A DNA stretch of 64,000 bases from Alloacidobacterium dinghuense (GCF_014274465.1 NZ_CP060394.1:5146001-5210000); one strand, 5' to 3'. Numbered from the stretch's first letter, positions 52,230 to 61,060 are shown. Notes: generated by a model not told the origin, from the letters alone. Program-made: numbers and translations.

Positions 52230-53225
52230 ATGAGGAGCAATTCAAAAGGCACACCGGTGACGATCGATACGCATCAGCATTTATTACCCGACTTCTTCTG
52301 GGAGGCGACGGAAAACGCGCATGCTCCAGTCGGAGGGCTTGCACCGCTGCGATGGTCCAAGGAGGCTGCCATCTCATTTTTGGATGACGCCGGGATCGAC
52401 ATCGCCGTTCTGTCGCTCAGTACGCCCGGCGTCCACACGGGAGATAGCGCAAAAGCGCGATCCTTAGCGCGACAGTGTAATGAGTTTTCGGGGGAACTCA
52501 CTCATGCACGGCCCGACCGTTTTGGAGGCTTTGCCTGCCTTCCGCTTCCGGATGTCGACGCTTCTTTAGAGGAACTCTCGCATGCACTCGATGGACTCGG
52601 GCTCGATGGCATCGTTCTCTTCACGAATTCCAACGGCGTCTATCTCGGAGATCCGGTCCTGGAGCCGGTGTTCGAAGAACTTGAGCGCCGCAAAGCCGTT
52701 GTCTATGTGCATCCGAATCCATCGCCTGACCCGGTTGCTCATTCACTGGGGCTGCCCGACAATCTGATCGACTTCACAACAGACACGAACCGCGCCGTCG
52801 CTCAGATGCATTACACAGGAAGGTTCGCGCGCACACCAAATGTGAAGTACATCTTTTCTCACGCTGGAGGGTCGATCCCCTATCTTGCGGCGCGTTTCGA
52901 CATCATCGACAAAATGGGGTTCATCCCGAGCGGTGACCAGCGAGGCACAGCCGCGGATATGTTCCGCCGGATTTATTGGGATACTGCTCTCGCCGCAAGC
53001 GACCCCGTGCTGCGCATGCTGCGGGACGTGGCAGGAATCAGCCAAGTTTTGTATGGCACGGATTTCCCGTATCTTCGTCGGGACCTTGCGGTTCATTCGA
53101 TACAACGGATCCTGCAAAGCGTTGAGCTTAACGATCTGGAAAAGACCGCTATCCTCGGAGGCAATGCATTACGCCTCTTTCCTCGCCTGCACTCTGCACG
53201 TCGCGCGCTCGTCACAACGTCTTAG
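52230..53225 (+). CDS. Amidohydrolase (ACMSD-like TIM barrel)
   Basis: ATG at 52230 gives 331 residues, 13 bp after the GMC stop. Metal-binding motifs of the amidohydrolase-2 family are all seen: IDTHQHLLPDFFW (His-x-His), VVYVHPNPSPDP (His), FSHAGGSIPYLAARF (His) and LYGTDFPYLRRD (Asp). Members are decarboxylases or hydrolases acting on aromatic acids or lactones (2-amino-3-carboxymuconate-semialdehyde, gamma-resorcylate, 4-oxalomesaconate type). Its place in the operon suggests the carboxylate or lactone formed by the upstream enzymes as substrate. Confidence 0.9.
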   Translation: MRSNSKGTPVTIDTHQHLLPDFFWEATENAHAPVGGLAPLRWSKEAAISFLDDAGIDIAVLSLSTPGVHTGDSAKARSLARQCNEFSGELTHARPDRFGGFACLPLPDVDASLEELSHALDGLGLDGIVLFTNSNGVYLGDPVLEPVFEELERRKAVVYVHPNPSPDPVAHSLGLPDNLIDFTTDTNRAVAQMHYTGRFARTPNVKYIFSHAGGSIPYLAARFDIIDKMGFIPSGDQRGTAADMFRRIYWDTALAASDPVLRMLRDVAGISQVLYGTDFPYLRRDLAVHSIQRILQSVELNDLEKTAILGGNALRLFPRLHSARRALVTTS

Positions 53226-53428
53226 CCGGAGTTCTCAACGGCCCCTCATTTTTGCGCGGGCGCAATTCGCGTGATGAGCTCCGATGCCCAGGCAAGTCGC
53301 ACGGGCCGTGGCTGCCGGCATCGACGCCACGCTGGAGGTATGGATGGGATGGCGCACGGATTTGTCATGGGTGGGCGCTCCAGTCAGTGGGAACATTTCT
53401 AGAGTCAGCAGCAAGGGGGGACTAGCAG

Positions 53429-54172
53429 ATGAAGACTGCAATTAGAACGCACGAAGGACGCGTAGCGTTGGTGACCGGTGCCAGCCAAGGCATCGGCCAG
53501 GCGATCGCATTCGCGCTGGCGGAACGAGGTGCACGGGTGATTGCGACCGACCTCAAGCCACCGCATGAAACCGCAAGGAAGATTGGGCCCGCGGGATATG
53601 CGCTTCAGCTCGACGTGACGCGTGAAGAGGATTGGAACTCGGTATCCAACAAAAGCGGGGAGGTGGGCGAGGTAGATATCGTCGTGAACAATGCGGGTTA
53701 CTTTCCAAATTGCTCCATTGATGAATTGGACCTGTCGACATGGCGAAAAACCATGGCGACAAATCTCGACTCACACTTCCTCAGCGCAAAACATTTCTTG
53801 CCCGCGATGAGAAAGAAGAAGTGGGGCCGCTTCATCGGCATATCGTCAAACATGGTTGGCTTGGCCATACCGGGCATGAGCCACTACATCGCCTCGAAGA
53901 TGGGAATCATCGGGTTCATGAGGGGTCTAGCGAACGATGTTGCGAGTGACGGCATTACAGCGAATGCGGTACTGCCCGGGCTGACGAGCACATCGGCGAC
54001 TGCCCTCCAATCGGACGAGCAGAAGCGCGCCACATGGGAACAGCAGGCCATCAAGCGAATCGGAGCACCGGAAGATGTGACGGGCGCGATTCTGTTCTTA
54101 ACAAGCGATGAGGCTGCATTCATCACCGGGCAGGCAATCGTCGTCGATGGCGGTCAATATCGCATCGGCTAG
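53429..54172 (+). CDS. Short-chain dehydrogenase/reductase
   Basis: The 247-residue classical SDR has cofactor motif ALVTGASQGIGQAIAFALAE, the NNAG strand (VNNAGYFPN), catalytic Ser and Tyr-x3-Lys (SSNMVGLAIPGMSHYIASKM), and the C-terminal FLTSDEAAFITGQAIVVDGG. All active-site residues are present. It is likely NAD(H)-dependent (acidic Asp in VIATDLK). About 200 bp separate it from the amidohydrolase gene, so it may have its own promoter, yet it belongs to the same gene group. Confidence 0.93.
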   Translation: MKTAIRTHEGRVALVTGASQGIGQAIAFALAERGARVIATDLKPPHETARKIGPAGYALQLDVTREEDWNSVSNKSGEVGEVDIVVNNAGYFPNCSIDELDLSTWRKTMATNLDSHFLSAKHFLPAMRKKKWGRFIGISSNMVGLAIPGMSHYIASKMGIIGFMRGLANDVASDGITANAVLPGLTSTSATALQSDEQKRATWEQQAIKRIGAPEDVTGAILFLTSDEAAFITGQAIVVDGGQYRIG

Positions 54173-54305
54173 ATGTTTGAACACGAGTAGGAGGCGGTTG
54201 GTTTACTCAGCCCGCGACGCGTTCCCCAGCAGGGATCTACCGCACGTAGCGTTGGTTACGGGCACCGATGTGAATAATACTTAGGCGACCCATAGACCTC
54301 ACATC

Positions 54306-55811
54306 ATGAATATTCCGGCTTTCACTGTTAACTCGCGTGATATTAGGCAGCATAGGGCTTTGAGAAACTTTTCAAAGGCAGTATGTTTCCTTATTTTCTT
54401 GCTTTGCGTTTTTGTTACGGGCACGCTGAAGGCACAGACACCAGACCCAACGCCCCTCCATGCCCCGCAACCGGGAGTTCGGCCTCCACTGAGTCCTTTT
54501 CCGAGGTTTGAAGACTGGAGCTTTCTACGCGATCCGTCCCTGCGAGTGGATCGTTACGACAGATTGAAATTCATTCCGCTGAACGACTCCGGGACAAACT
54601 ACCTAACCTTCGGGCTTGAGAGCCGGACGGAGTTTCAGTACCTCGGCAACAATAATTGGGGCGCGGGCCCACAAAATCCAGGCGTTGTTCTTGTGCGGCT
54701 AATGCCCGATATCGACCTCCGCCTGGGAGATCACGCGCGCGTCTTTGTTACTCCGTTCTTCGATGAGTTCACGGGCCAATATCCGCGACCGGGAATCGAT
54801 AAGGACATCGCCGATGGACATGAAGGTTTCGTCGAGTTCGGGGGAAATCTGCACGACCCGCACCCCGGTTGGGATGTCATTGTCGGGCGCCAGGAAGTCG
54901 TGCTCGGAACAGGACGCCTTTTGGATGACAACGAGGGGGTGAATGTAAGAAGCGCGTTCGATGGCATCCGTGTAGGGTACGACAAACCAGCGGGCCGCAT
55001 CGATCTGATCGCTGTCAAGCCGGTAGAGATCAACCCAGGCGCGTGGGATGACATACCTAACCCAACGATCACTTTTTGGGGCTTGTACGCTTCGAATCTG
55101 CGCTGGAGCCCGCGGTTCATGTCCGATGCCTACTTTCTTGACTACGATGCAAAGTCGGCAACATACGGCAACCAATCCGCACGAGAGCAGCGGCGCATGA
55201 TTGGTGGACGGTATTTCAATCGCCTGCCTGGCGAGCCGCCCAGGGCAGGTTTTGATTACAACATCGAGACTGGGTTCCAGTGGGGCTCTTTCGGGAATCG
55301 CTCGATCCGTGCATGGGCCACTGGAGGGAATATAGGGTGGACGCTTCCCGGTGAGGTGTGGCGCGCGCGTTTCGGTCTACAGGCCGACGCCATCAGCGGT
55401 GACAGCGGCCAGCCGACTACCCTGGGAACATTTAACGCGCTATTTCCGCGAGGAGCTTATTTCGGGCCGAAGTTCGCGCTGATCGGGCCGGCAAATTTGC
55501 TTTCTGTTCAGCCGCAATTTTGGTTTCATCCTCGGCAAAATGTGACCGGAGATATCTGTTGGATCTGGTTCTGGCGCGAGAGCACAAAAGATGCGCTTTA
55601 TAGCTTCAACAACGTGGCACTACGGCCAGCGAATCTTAGTGACGCGCACTATATCGGCAGCCAACCCAATTTGGAGATTCGTTGGGCGATAAGCGAGCAT
55701 TTCCTTGGTGCCTTGAATCTCGCCGGCTTCATTCCTGGAACCTTCCTAGAGCAGTCTCCCCCCTCTGACAAGATTGCGTTCGTCAATGCAGGTCTTACAT
55801 ATCGGTTTTGA
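54306..55811 (+). CDS. Alginate-export-type outer-membrane porin
   Basis: The 501-residue protein has an N-terminal signal region (VCFLIFLLCVFVTGTLKAQT) and an outer-membrane barrel of the alginate export (AlgE-like) domain kind: YLTFGLESRTEFQYLGNN, VRLMPDIDLRLGDHARVFV, VIVGRQEVVLGTGRLLDDNE and a terminal AGLTYRF with aromatic end. In soil bacteria such porins import catabolic substrates, matching the enzyme genes just upstream. Ribosome site is weak. The translation end overlaps the racemase-like remnant's open frame. Confidence 0.87.
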   Translation: MNIPAFTVNSRDIRQHRALRNFSKAVCFLIFLLCVFVTGTLKAQTPDPTPLHAPQPGVRPPLSPFPRFEDWSFLRDPSLRVDRYDRLKFIPLNDSGTNYLTFGLESRTEFQYLGNNNWGAGPQNPGVVLVRLMPDIDLRLGDHARVFVTPFFDEFTGQYPRPGIDKDIADGHEGFVEFGGNLHDPHPGWDVIVGRQEVVLGTGRLLDDNEGVNVRSAFDGIRVGYDKPAGRIDLIAVKPVEINPGAWDDIPNPTITFWGLYASNLRWSPRFMSDAYFLDYDAKSATYGNQSAREQRRMIGGRYFNRLPGEPPRAGFDYNIETGFQWGSFGNRSIRAWATGGNIGWTLPGEVWRARFGLQADAISGDSGQPTTLGTFNALFPRGAYFGPKFALIGPANLLSVQPQFWFHPRQNVTGDICWIWFWRESTKDALYSFNNVALRPANLSDAHYIGSQPNLEIRWAISEHFLGALNLAGFIPGTFLEQSPPSDKIAFVNAGLTYRF

Positions 55812-56154
55812 CTTCATCGGAGAAGCGTCCTCGCTGTTCAGAAACCCGATTGAGATGGAGACGCGCTTTTACGGGCGCGTCGCTAGCGCGGAGATCGTCC
55901 CGCCAAACGAACCGGACTTAGACGATGTGCATCAAGCCTACATTTCGATGGCGGCGTCGGGCTTTGTGACAAAGGAACAGTGTTTGCTCTTCCATGACGT
56001 GAGCCACCGGTTGCTTGAGAACCAGGGCGTGGAAGCGATCATGCTTGGGGGCACCGATCTCGCGCTTGCATTCGACGAACAGTCGACCGATTTCCCGTTG
56101 GTCGACTGTGCGGGTATTCATGCCGATGCGATTGCACGGTTGGCGATCGGTTGA
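55812..56154 (+). pseudogene. C-terminal remnant of an Asp/Glu racemase-like gene
   Basis: The frame encodes only the last ~110 residues of an aspartate/glutamate racemase-type protein (family about 230): METRFYGRVASAEIVPPNEP, the helix RLLENQGVEAIMLGGTDLAL and DCAGIHADAIARLAIG. The N-terminal half with the first active-site residue is missing, and there is no ribosome site at the junction with the porin. The second catalytic position, usually Cys in GCTE, is Gly (GGTD). It looks like a gene cut by the rearrangement that brought the porin next to it. Confidence 0.65.
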
Positions 56155-56332
56155 CGGGGCTTCAGTCAGAACGATCTTTTAGTTCCCATCCAAGTGAAAA
56201 CTCACTCACAGGAAATCGGTAAACACTAGCGCGTTTTGAGGGACCAATCGTGGCCACTCAGTGTGTTGATTGGCAGGATTCGTATGTGCACCCTGATGAA
56301 TCACAGCCCCAGTCGCAGTTACATTGCAAAAT

Positions 56333-56752
56333 TCACACCGAACGACCATCGAAAGCGGCTCGGGCGCCCTGAAACCGATGTACGCTCTTTGCGACCCATA
56401 GCCAAAGTGGTGCGACATTGTTGAGCATCTCGGCACCGAGCGGTGTAATCGCGTATTCGACGCGGGGAGGTACTTCGGCGAAGACCTTGCGGGTGATGAG
56501 GCCGTCGCGTTCGAGACCACGAAGCGTCTTGGTCAGGGATTTCTGGCTGATGACTGCGACGTTCTCCATGATGCGAGAGAAACGCATTGGGCGCCGGTAT
56601 TCAGCGATAACGCTCATCGTCCAGAGAGACCACTTGTCAGCGATGCACGCTACCATCTCGCGCGTGAGTGAATCCTCGTCGTCAGTGAGGGACTCGCAAA
56701 ATCCCTTGATATGTTCCCAGTTGAATGGCGGCTTTGGGCTTATCTTCTTCAA
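56333..56752 (-). CDS. HxlR-family transcriptional regulator
   Basis: The 139-residue winged-helix protein has the HxlR core: ADKWSLWTMSVIAEYRRPMR, FSRIMENVAVISQKSLTKTL and the wing RGLERDGLITRKVFAEVPPR then VEYAITPLGAEM. The start is TTG at 56752 with GGGG nearby. It lacks the usual early Cys (C-P-V) of redox-sensing members, since the N terminus reads FCESLTDDEDSL. It is divergent from the NTF2-like and NAD-binding genes, which are probable targets. Confidence 0.9.
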   Translation of the reverse strand: MKKISPKPPFNWEHIKGFCESLTDDEDSLTREMVACIADKWSLWTMSVIAEYRRPMRFSRIMENVAVISQKSLTKTLRGLERDGLITRKVFAEVPPRVEYAITPLGAEMLNNVAPLWLWVAKSVHRFQGARAAFDGRSV

Positions 56753-56845
56753 TAGTTACCCCGTGGTTAGTACAGGCATAAAAGGTGCCTTATTGCGAAA
56801 GTATACTGCCCTCTCGATACTAAACAATGGAGAGGAAGCCGGACC

Positions 56846-57307
56846 ATGAGCAAACACGTTGATATCTCACCCCAGGAAGCCGCGGATCGACTTGCTATTC
56901 GGGAATTGGTCGAGGCATACGCGCATTGCGCGGACCGTCGTGACGCGCAAGGCCAGATGTCTCTCTTTACGGTGGACACGCATTTCGTGGTGTATATGAA
57001 TGCGAAGGACTCGATACCCTCGCAGGAACTGCACTCGCGCGAGGAACTCGCTCCCGTCTTCGCAGACTTGAACAAATACGACGCAACGATGCACTTCGTT
57101 GGACAGAGCACTATCTTCTCGCTCACCGGCAGTCGGGCCACTGGGGAAGCTTACTGCATAGCACACCATCTCACGGTGGAGGGTGAAAAGCGGCGCCTAA
57201 TGGTGGCTTACCTGCGCTACTATGACACCTTTGTGAAGGCGGACGGCGCGTGGTTGTTTGCCGAGCGCCTGCTCTACGTCGACTGGATTGAAGAGCGTGC
57301 GCTGTGA
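56846..57307 (+). CDS. SnoaL/NTF2-like protein
   Basis: The 153-residue protein has an NTF2-like fold (AIRELVEAYAHCADRRDAQG, FTVDTHFVVYMNAKDS, YLRYYDTFVKADGAWLFAER) as in polyketide cyclase/SnoaL and scytalone-dehydratase-like small enzymes. The conserved Tyr/Asp/His set sits early (AYAHCADRRD) and in the middle (HFVGQSTI). No signal peptide, so cytoplasmic. Its stop TGA overlaps the next gene's ATG (TGATG). Confidence 0.85.
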   Translation: MSKHVDISPQEAADRLAIRELVEAYAHCADRRDAQGQMSLFTVDTHFVVYMNAKDSIPSQELHSREELAPVFADLNKYDATMHFVGQSTIFSLTGSRATGEAYCIAHHLTVEGEKRRLMVAYLRYYDTFVKADGAWLFAERLLYVDWIEERAL

Positions 57308-58005
57308 TGAACACTCCGGTGGCGGGTCGCATGCGGCTCATCATCGTGGGCGCGACGGGCATGGTCGGCGGCTACGCTCTTCGCTATGCACTGAGCCTTC
57401 CGGCTGTCGAACGAGTGACATCGATCAGTCGCAGGAAGACTGGTATATCGCACGCTAAGTTCGATGAGGTCCTGCATCAGGATTTTAGCGACTGCTCCGA
57501 GCTTGCACGGGCTCTGGCAGGTCAGGACGCAGCGGTCTTTTGCCTGGGCACGTATACCGGAACGGTGACAGACGCCGAAATGCGAATGATCACCGTTGAC
57601 TATACGGTCGAGTTCGCGCGAGTTTTTCGTAACAGTTGCCCAAACGCATCGTTCTCATTCTTGAGCGGGAGCGGTGCTGATCCTACGGGACGAAGCCGCA
57701 TGGCGTTTGCGCGTTACAAGGGTGAGGCTGAGAAGGCGCTCCTCGGATCGGGGTTTCCTCGGCTCTACATCTTCAGGCCAGCCTATATCTATCCAGTAGA
57801 ACCACGAAAGGAACCGAATTTCAGCTACCGCTTGCTGCGATCGGTATACCCCGTGTTTCAGCTCCTGTTCCCCAACCAGGTGATTCGTGCCGATGACCTG
57901 GCTAAGTCCATGGTGGATGTCGCGATCCGTACAGGTGCGGGAACGGAGCAGGTAATTCTGGAGAACCGCGACATTCGAACCCTGGTCTATCCAGATCCCC
58001 AATAA
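57307..58005 (+). CDS. NAD(P)-binding oxidoreductase-like (SDR_a5/NmrA type)
   Basis: From ATG 57307 (a GTG at 57304 adds one residue) the product is 232 residues: Rossmann motif RLIIVGATGMVGGYALRYAL, then VFCLGTYTGTVTDAEMRMIT, SFSFLSGSGADPTGRSRMAF, and ARYKGEAEKALLGSGFPRLY with a Tyr-x3-like Lys. It resembles HTATIP2-like atypical SDRs. Translational coupling with the NTF2-like gene and divergence from HxlR suggest one regulated stress or detoxification unit. Confidence 0.87.
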   Translation: MNTPVAGRMRLIIVGATGMVGGYALRYALSLPAVERVTSISRRKTGISHAKFDEVLHQDFSDCSELARALAGQDAAVFCLGTYTGTVTDAEMRMITVDYTVEFARVFRNSCPNASFSFLSGSGADPTGRSRMAFARYKGEAEKALLGSGFPRLYIFRPAYIYPVEPRKEPNFSYRLLRSVYPVFQLLFPNQVIRADDLAKSMVDVAIRTGAGTEQVILENRDIRTLVYPDPQ

Positions 58006-58231
58006 GAGCGGGCGGAAACTGATGGTTCAGGCGTAAGGCGTGCCTGCCATTGCGACCACTAGGCCGATGGCTCCCTTATCTCTGCATCCAAAACGAAAGC
58101 AAGCTGCGGGTAGTCAAAATCACGTTGAGTATTCCCGCTGCCGTCTCAAGCATCATTTGTTCGTGGGAGTTGACGACCGCCTCATTCGAGGCATGGATTG
58201 AAGGCCCGGTCGACGGGCACTGAGGTGCACA

Positions 58232-59275
58232 ATGACCATATTGCTGATTGGACTTACCGGCGGGCTCTATAGATTCGAGTTGGACGCGAGTGACGGTCTT
58301 AGACCAGTGCTTTCCGGCGTCCAGCCGATGGCATTCGCCATGGACCCCAGCGAGCCTGCTCGAGCGTATTGCGCTACCTACAACCGGGGACTTTGGCGCA
58401 GTGAGGATGCGGGTGAGACGTGGCTGCCCGTCGGAACCCCGCAAGGTTTCTTCGACTGGCCGACCGGCGGTGCGATTGAGCCGCGCGAGACGACCTTCGT
58501 GTCCGTCGATCCCGCTCCTCAGGCAGATGGCCGGCATGCCGTGTGGGTCGGCACGGAACCAAGCCGCATATACCGTTCCACTGACCATGGCGACACCTTC
58601 GAACTCGTGTCCGCTCTCGACTTGCCTTCCCGCACGAACTGGTCTTTTCCTCCGCGGCCGCGGACTCACCACGTCCAGTGCATCGCCCACACCTGCGACG
58701 GTTGCATGCACCTGGCCATTGAGGCTGGCGCCATGATTCGTTCCCGCGACAGCGGCAGGACCTTTATGGACCGGTTGCCCGATAGCCCCGTGGATGCACA
58801 CGTGTTGCTCACCCATCCGCTTGCTCCGCTACGCCTCTACGCGGCCCTCGGCGACGCATTACTGAGAGCAGGAAGGTCCTTTGCCGAAAGCCCGGACGGC
58901 GGAGATACCTGGATCTACTTCGGCAAAGGTCTGGAAGCTGCACCGTACCTGTACGGCGTTGCCATTCATCCCACCAATCCCGAGGACATTCGGGTCGCCG
59001 CATCGCCGAGTCCGCAGAGGGCACACGCGCGTGGAGGATCTTCTATTTTCCGCCGCGAAGCGGATCTCTGGGTGGAGGACGCCGAACGTTTCCCTTGCGA
59101 CCGAAGTCTGATTCCGGTGCTTGCCACCCATGCTGAACAACCGGGGAGTTGGTTCGCCCTCTCGAATCTGGGCGTCTTCTCGAAAGAGCCCACAGCCAAA
59201 GCCTGGGCTCGTTTGACGGGGCTCGAAGACTGGCGTGATATGCACCCAACCGCTCTAGCCGCACTCAATTTTTGA
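58232..59275 (+). CDS. BNR/Asp-box beta-propeller protein
   Basis: The 347-residue protein carries at least four Asp-box motifs (S-x-D-x-G-x-T-W/F): SEDAGETW, STDHGDTF, SRDSGRTF and SPDGGDTW, regularly spaced, so a WD40/sialidase-like beta propeller is likely. There is no signal peptide and no sialidase Arg triad is evident, so it may be a binding or scaffold domain rather than an enzyme. It stands alone about 225 bp after the NAD-binding gene. Confidence 0.82.
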   Translation: MTILLIGLTGGLYRFELDASDGLRPVLSGVQPMAFAMDPSEPARAYCATYNRGLWRSEDAGETWLPVGTPQGFFDWPTGGAIEPRETTFVSVDPAPQADGRHAVWVGTEPSRIYRSTDHGDTFELVSALDLPSRTNWSFPPRPRTHHVQCIAHTCDGCMHLAIEAGAMIRSRDSGRTFMDRLPDSPVDAHVLLTHPLAPLRLYAALGDALLRAGRSFAESPDGGDTWIYFGKGLEAAPYLYGVAIHPTNPEDIRVAASPSPQRAHARGGSSIFRREADLWVEDAERFPCDRSLIPVLATHAEQPGSWFALSNLGVFSKEPTAKAWARLTGLEDWRDMHPTALAALNF

Positions 59276-59578
59276 CGAGCAAGGAGAACTCGAGCCACGG
59301 AACATCCAGTTCAGAAATCGACAAATAAAGTACATTTTGCAAAGACGGGTAGCGACGATGTCTGGTGGCGACCATCCCCTTTTGCTGGTGCGGGCGACAA
59401 ATGTGGGGTTGGGACCAATCATCGAAGAAGATTTGACCGCCGTGGCGCCCAGACCGCTTCGTGAGTCTTACTCACGGATGATCGGCCAAGTGAAGTACTT
59501 GTCCCGAGGTCGAAAGCGACCCCAGCGGTGCGGATCGATAAATTCAGTCGGCAATTCAACCGTTAACCGAAGTGCGGC
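59276..59578. other. Gene-poor gap between BNR gene and sigma-like gene
   Basis: About 300 bp. An open frame runs through it into the 3' end of the leftward gene (59337-59648) but has no ribosome site and no recognisable product. I see no RNA gene, repeat or strong hairpin here. Confidence 0.4.
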
Positions 59579-60142
59579 TCATGAAAGGCTCCTGCGAGCG
59601 AATTCGTCAGTAGCGCTTAGCTTCTGCTTGATTCCTGAAACCGATTGACGAAGGTGGGACTTTCCATTAGCGAACTCCACCATATGTTGAAGAGCATGAA
59701 TCCGTGTCTCCAAGATTTCTTGTGTCGAAGTACCTAAAAGAGCTGCGCATTCCTGGGCCGGGTATCGCTCGAGAACTGAAAGCACAAATACGAGGCGTTC
59801 AAAGTCTTCAAGCGCGAGCACGCTCGCAAATGGAGACTCTTCCAAAAGCATCTTGGGAGGATCTTGCTTTGCCGAATCGGACGCACTTGCTGTCGACCTA
59901 GCGAGGCTGACATGAGGCCCCATTATCCGAATCGCATTGCCGACTATGATGCGCCGAGCCCAGGAACGTGCCCATTTTTTGAAGACGGGGTTTCCATCCA
60001 CGCAGTCGGCGAGACCAGCGACGAAGGATCGTTCCGCATCCCCTTGATTTCCAGTTAGCAAAAGGGCGAGCAAATAAAGACTGTTCATATGTTTCGTGAA
60101 CAGCTTGCGAACATCATCGATCGTTGTGTAATCGCTATTCAT
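59579..60142 (-). CDS. Sigma-70-like (ECF-type) degenerate protein
   Basis: From ATG 60142 the product is 187 residues. The N-terminal helices resemble region 2 (FTKHMNSLYLLALLLTGNQG, DAERSFVAGL) and the C-terminal part resembles region 4 (FVLSVLERYPAQECAALLGT, then ILETRIHALQHM). The linker is Ser/Ala-rich. Region 2.4 DNA-contact residues are not convincing, so it may not be a working sigma factor. It lies on the same strand as, and downstream of, the degenerate histidine kinase gene. Confidence 0.6.
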   Translation of the reverse strand: MNSDYTTIDDVRKLFTKHMNSLYLLALLLTGNQGDAERSFVAGLADCVDGNPVFKKWARSWARRIIVGNAIRIMGPHVSLARSTASASDSAKQDPPKMLLEESPFASVLALEDFERLVFVLSVLERYPAQECAALLGTSTQEILETRIHALQHMVEFANGKSHLRQSVSGIKQKLSATDEFARRSLS

Positions 60143-60292
60143 GCTCGTCCCAATTGAATGTGGCAGTGCCGTCAAACAAGGTTGCCTACTACTTTCCCGC
60201 GAGGCTTGTCCGAACTGTAAGAGCCGATTTCGAAGAGCTCGGGGTTCTTACCTCCGACCGTGCGATTAATTCTTTTGTCGAGCTTGAGCGCC

Positions 60293-61060
60293 TCATTGCC
60301 CGGCGCCTTTACGAAAGATAATCGACCCCAATCGGACGCGAACTTGAGTTCCAAGAGAAGCCGAACTCGAGATCGTCAACTGTCCCCCAATTCGCGAGGC
60401 TGCCTCCCTCATTCGCCGGAGACCGGATTGCGTCTGATCTCCTTGCTTAAGTGGAGTGAGATCGATTCCGATTCCGTTGTCGATGATGCACAACGAAAGA
60501 TCCTGACCGAACTCAAGCTCCACTCTCAAATTCGTCGCTTTTGAATGCATATAAGCGTTCTGAATAGCTTCGCAGCCAATGCAAAAGATTTCATTGCTGA
60601 CAATGGAGTGCGTCTCTTGTACTTCGCCAACCAGCGCGAACGTAACCTCTATCGACTTCGTTGCAGTACCTTCTTCGTTCGTGCGAGGGATCGCCTCGAG
60701 CAAGTCGTTACAGTGCTCGGTTGGAGAGCGGAGAGAATCTAGAGCCGGCTTTCTCACCTCAGTCGCTTGTCCGAGCCACTCAGAGAATCTCTTCAGAGTC
60801 CGGCGCATGTCCGCCACATTGTCGTAGTTGGACGGTCCGTCGTCGTCAAGCAACTTGCCAGTCTCCACGGTCTGCAGAAAGGAATCGTTCAGATCTCGGG
60901 TATGTCGCGTTTGATGTGCAAGCCGGTGGTCTAGCAGGCCATCAAAGCGTGAGATTGAATGTTTTTGGCGCAATAGATAGATCAACAAGACAACGATCAC
61001 AATGAAGACAGCGATCGCTGCCAGAACTTCCGGGGATCGATACCATGGTTCTAGGTTCAT
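60293..61060 (-). CDS. Histidine kinase-like protein lacking the phospho-acceptor His
   Basis: Starting at ATG 61060, the product is 255 residues: one membrane helix (VLAAIAVFIVIVVLLIYLLR), a dimerisation part and a complete HATPase domain (N-box CIGCEAIQNAYMHSKATN, G1 CIIDNGIGID, G2 GLRRMREAASRIGG). In HisKA_3 kinases the dimerisation helix reads (A)RELHDTLLQ; here it is TRDLNDSFLQTV, so the acceptor His is Asn (codon at 60887-60889). The sensor region, often a beta propeller in this group, is missing, leaving only the PWYRSPEV-type membrane-proximal part. It could bind ATP but not autophosphorylate. The start is uncertain; no ribosome site is seen. Confidence 0.75.
   Translation of the reverse strand: MNLEPWYRSPEVLAAIAVFIVIVVLLIYLLRQKHSISRFDGLLDHRLAHQTRHTRDLNDSFLQTVETGKLLDDDGPSNYDNVADMRRTLKRFSEWLGQATEVRKPALDSLRSPTEHCNDLLEAIPRTNEEGTATKSIEVTFALVGEVQETHSIVSNEIFCIGCEAIQNAYMHSKATNLRVELEFGQDLSLCIIDNGIGIDLTPLKQGDQTQSGLRRMREAASRIGGQLTISSSASLGTQVRVRLGSIIFRKGAGQ

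Noticed and set aside
58076-58816. 246-codon minus-strand frame opposite the BNR protein gene
   Set aside because: The plus strand shows four regular Asp-box motifs; the minus frame has no start context or motif.
59337-59648. 103-codon plus-strand frame in the gap after the BNR gene
   Set aside because: No Shine-Dalgarno, overlaps the leftward sigma-like gene, and no recognisable domain; left as a gap.
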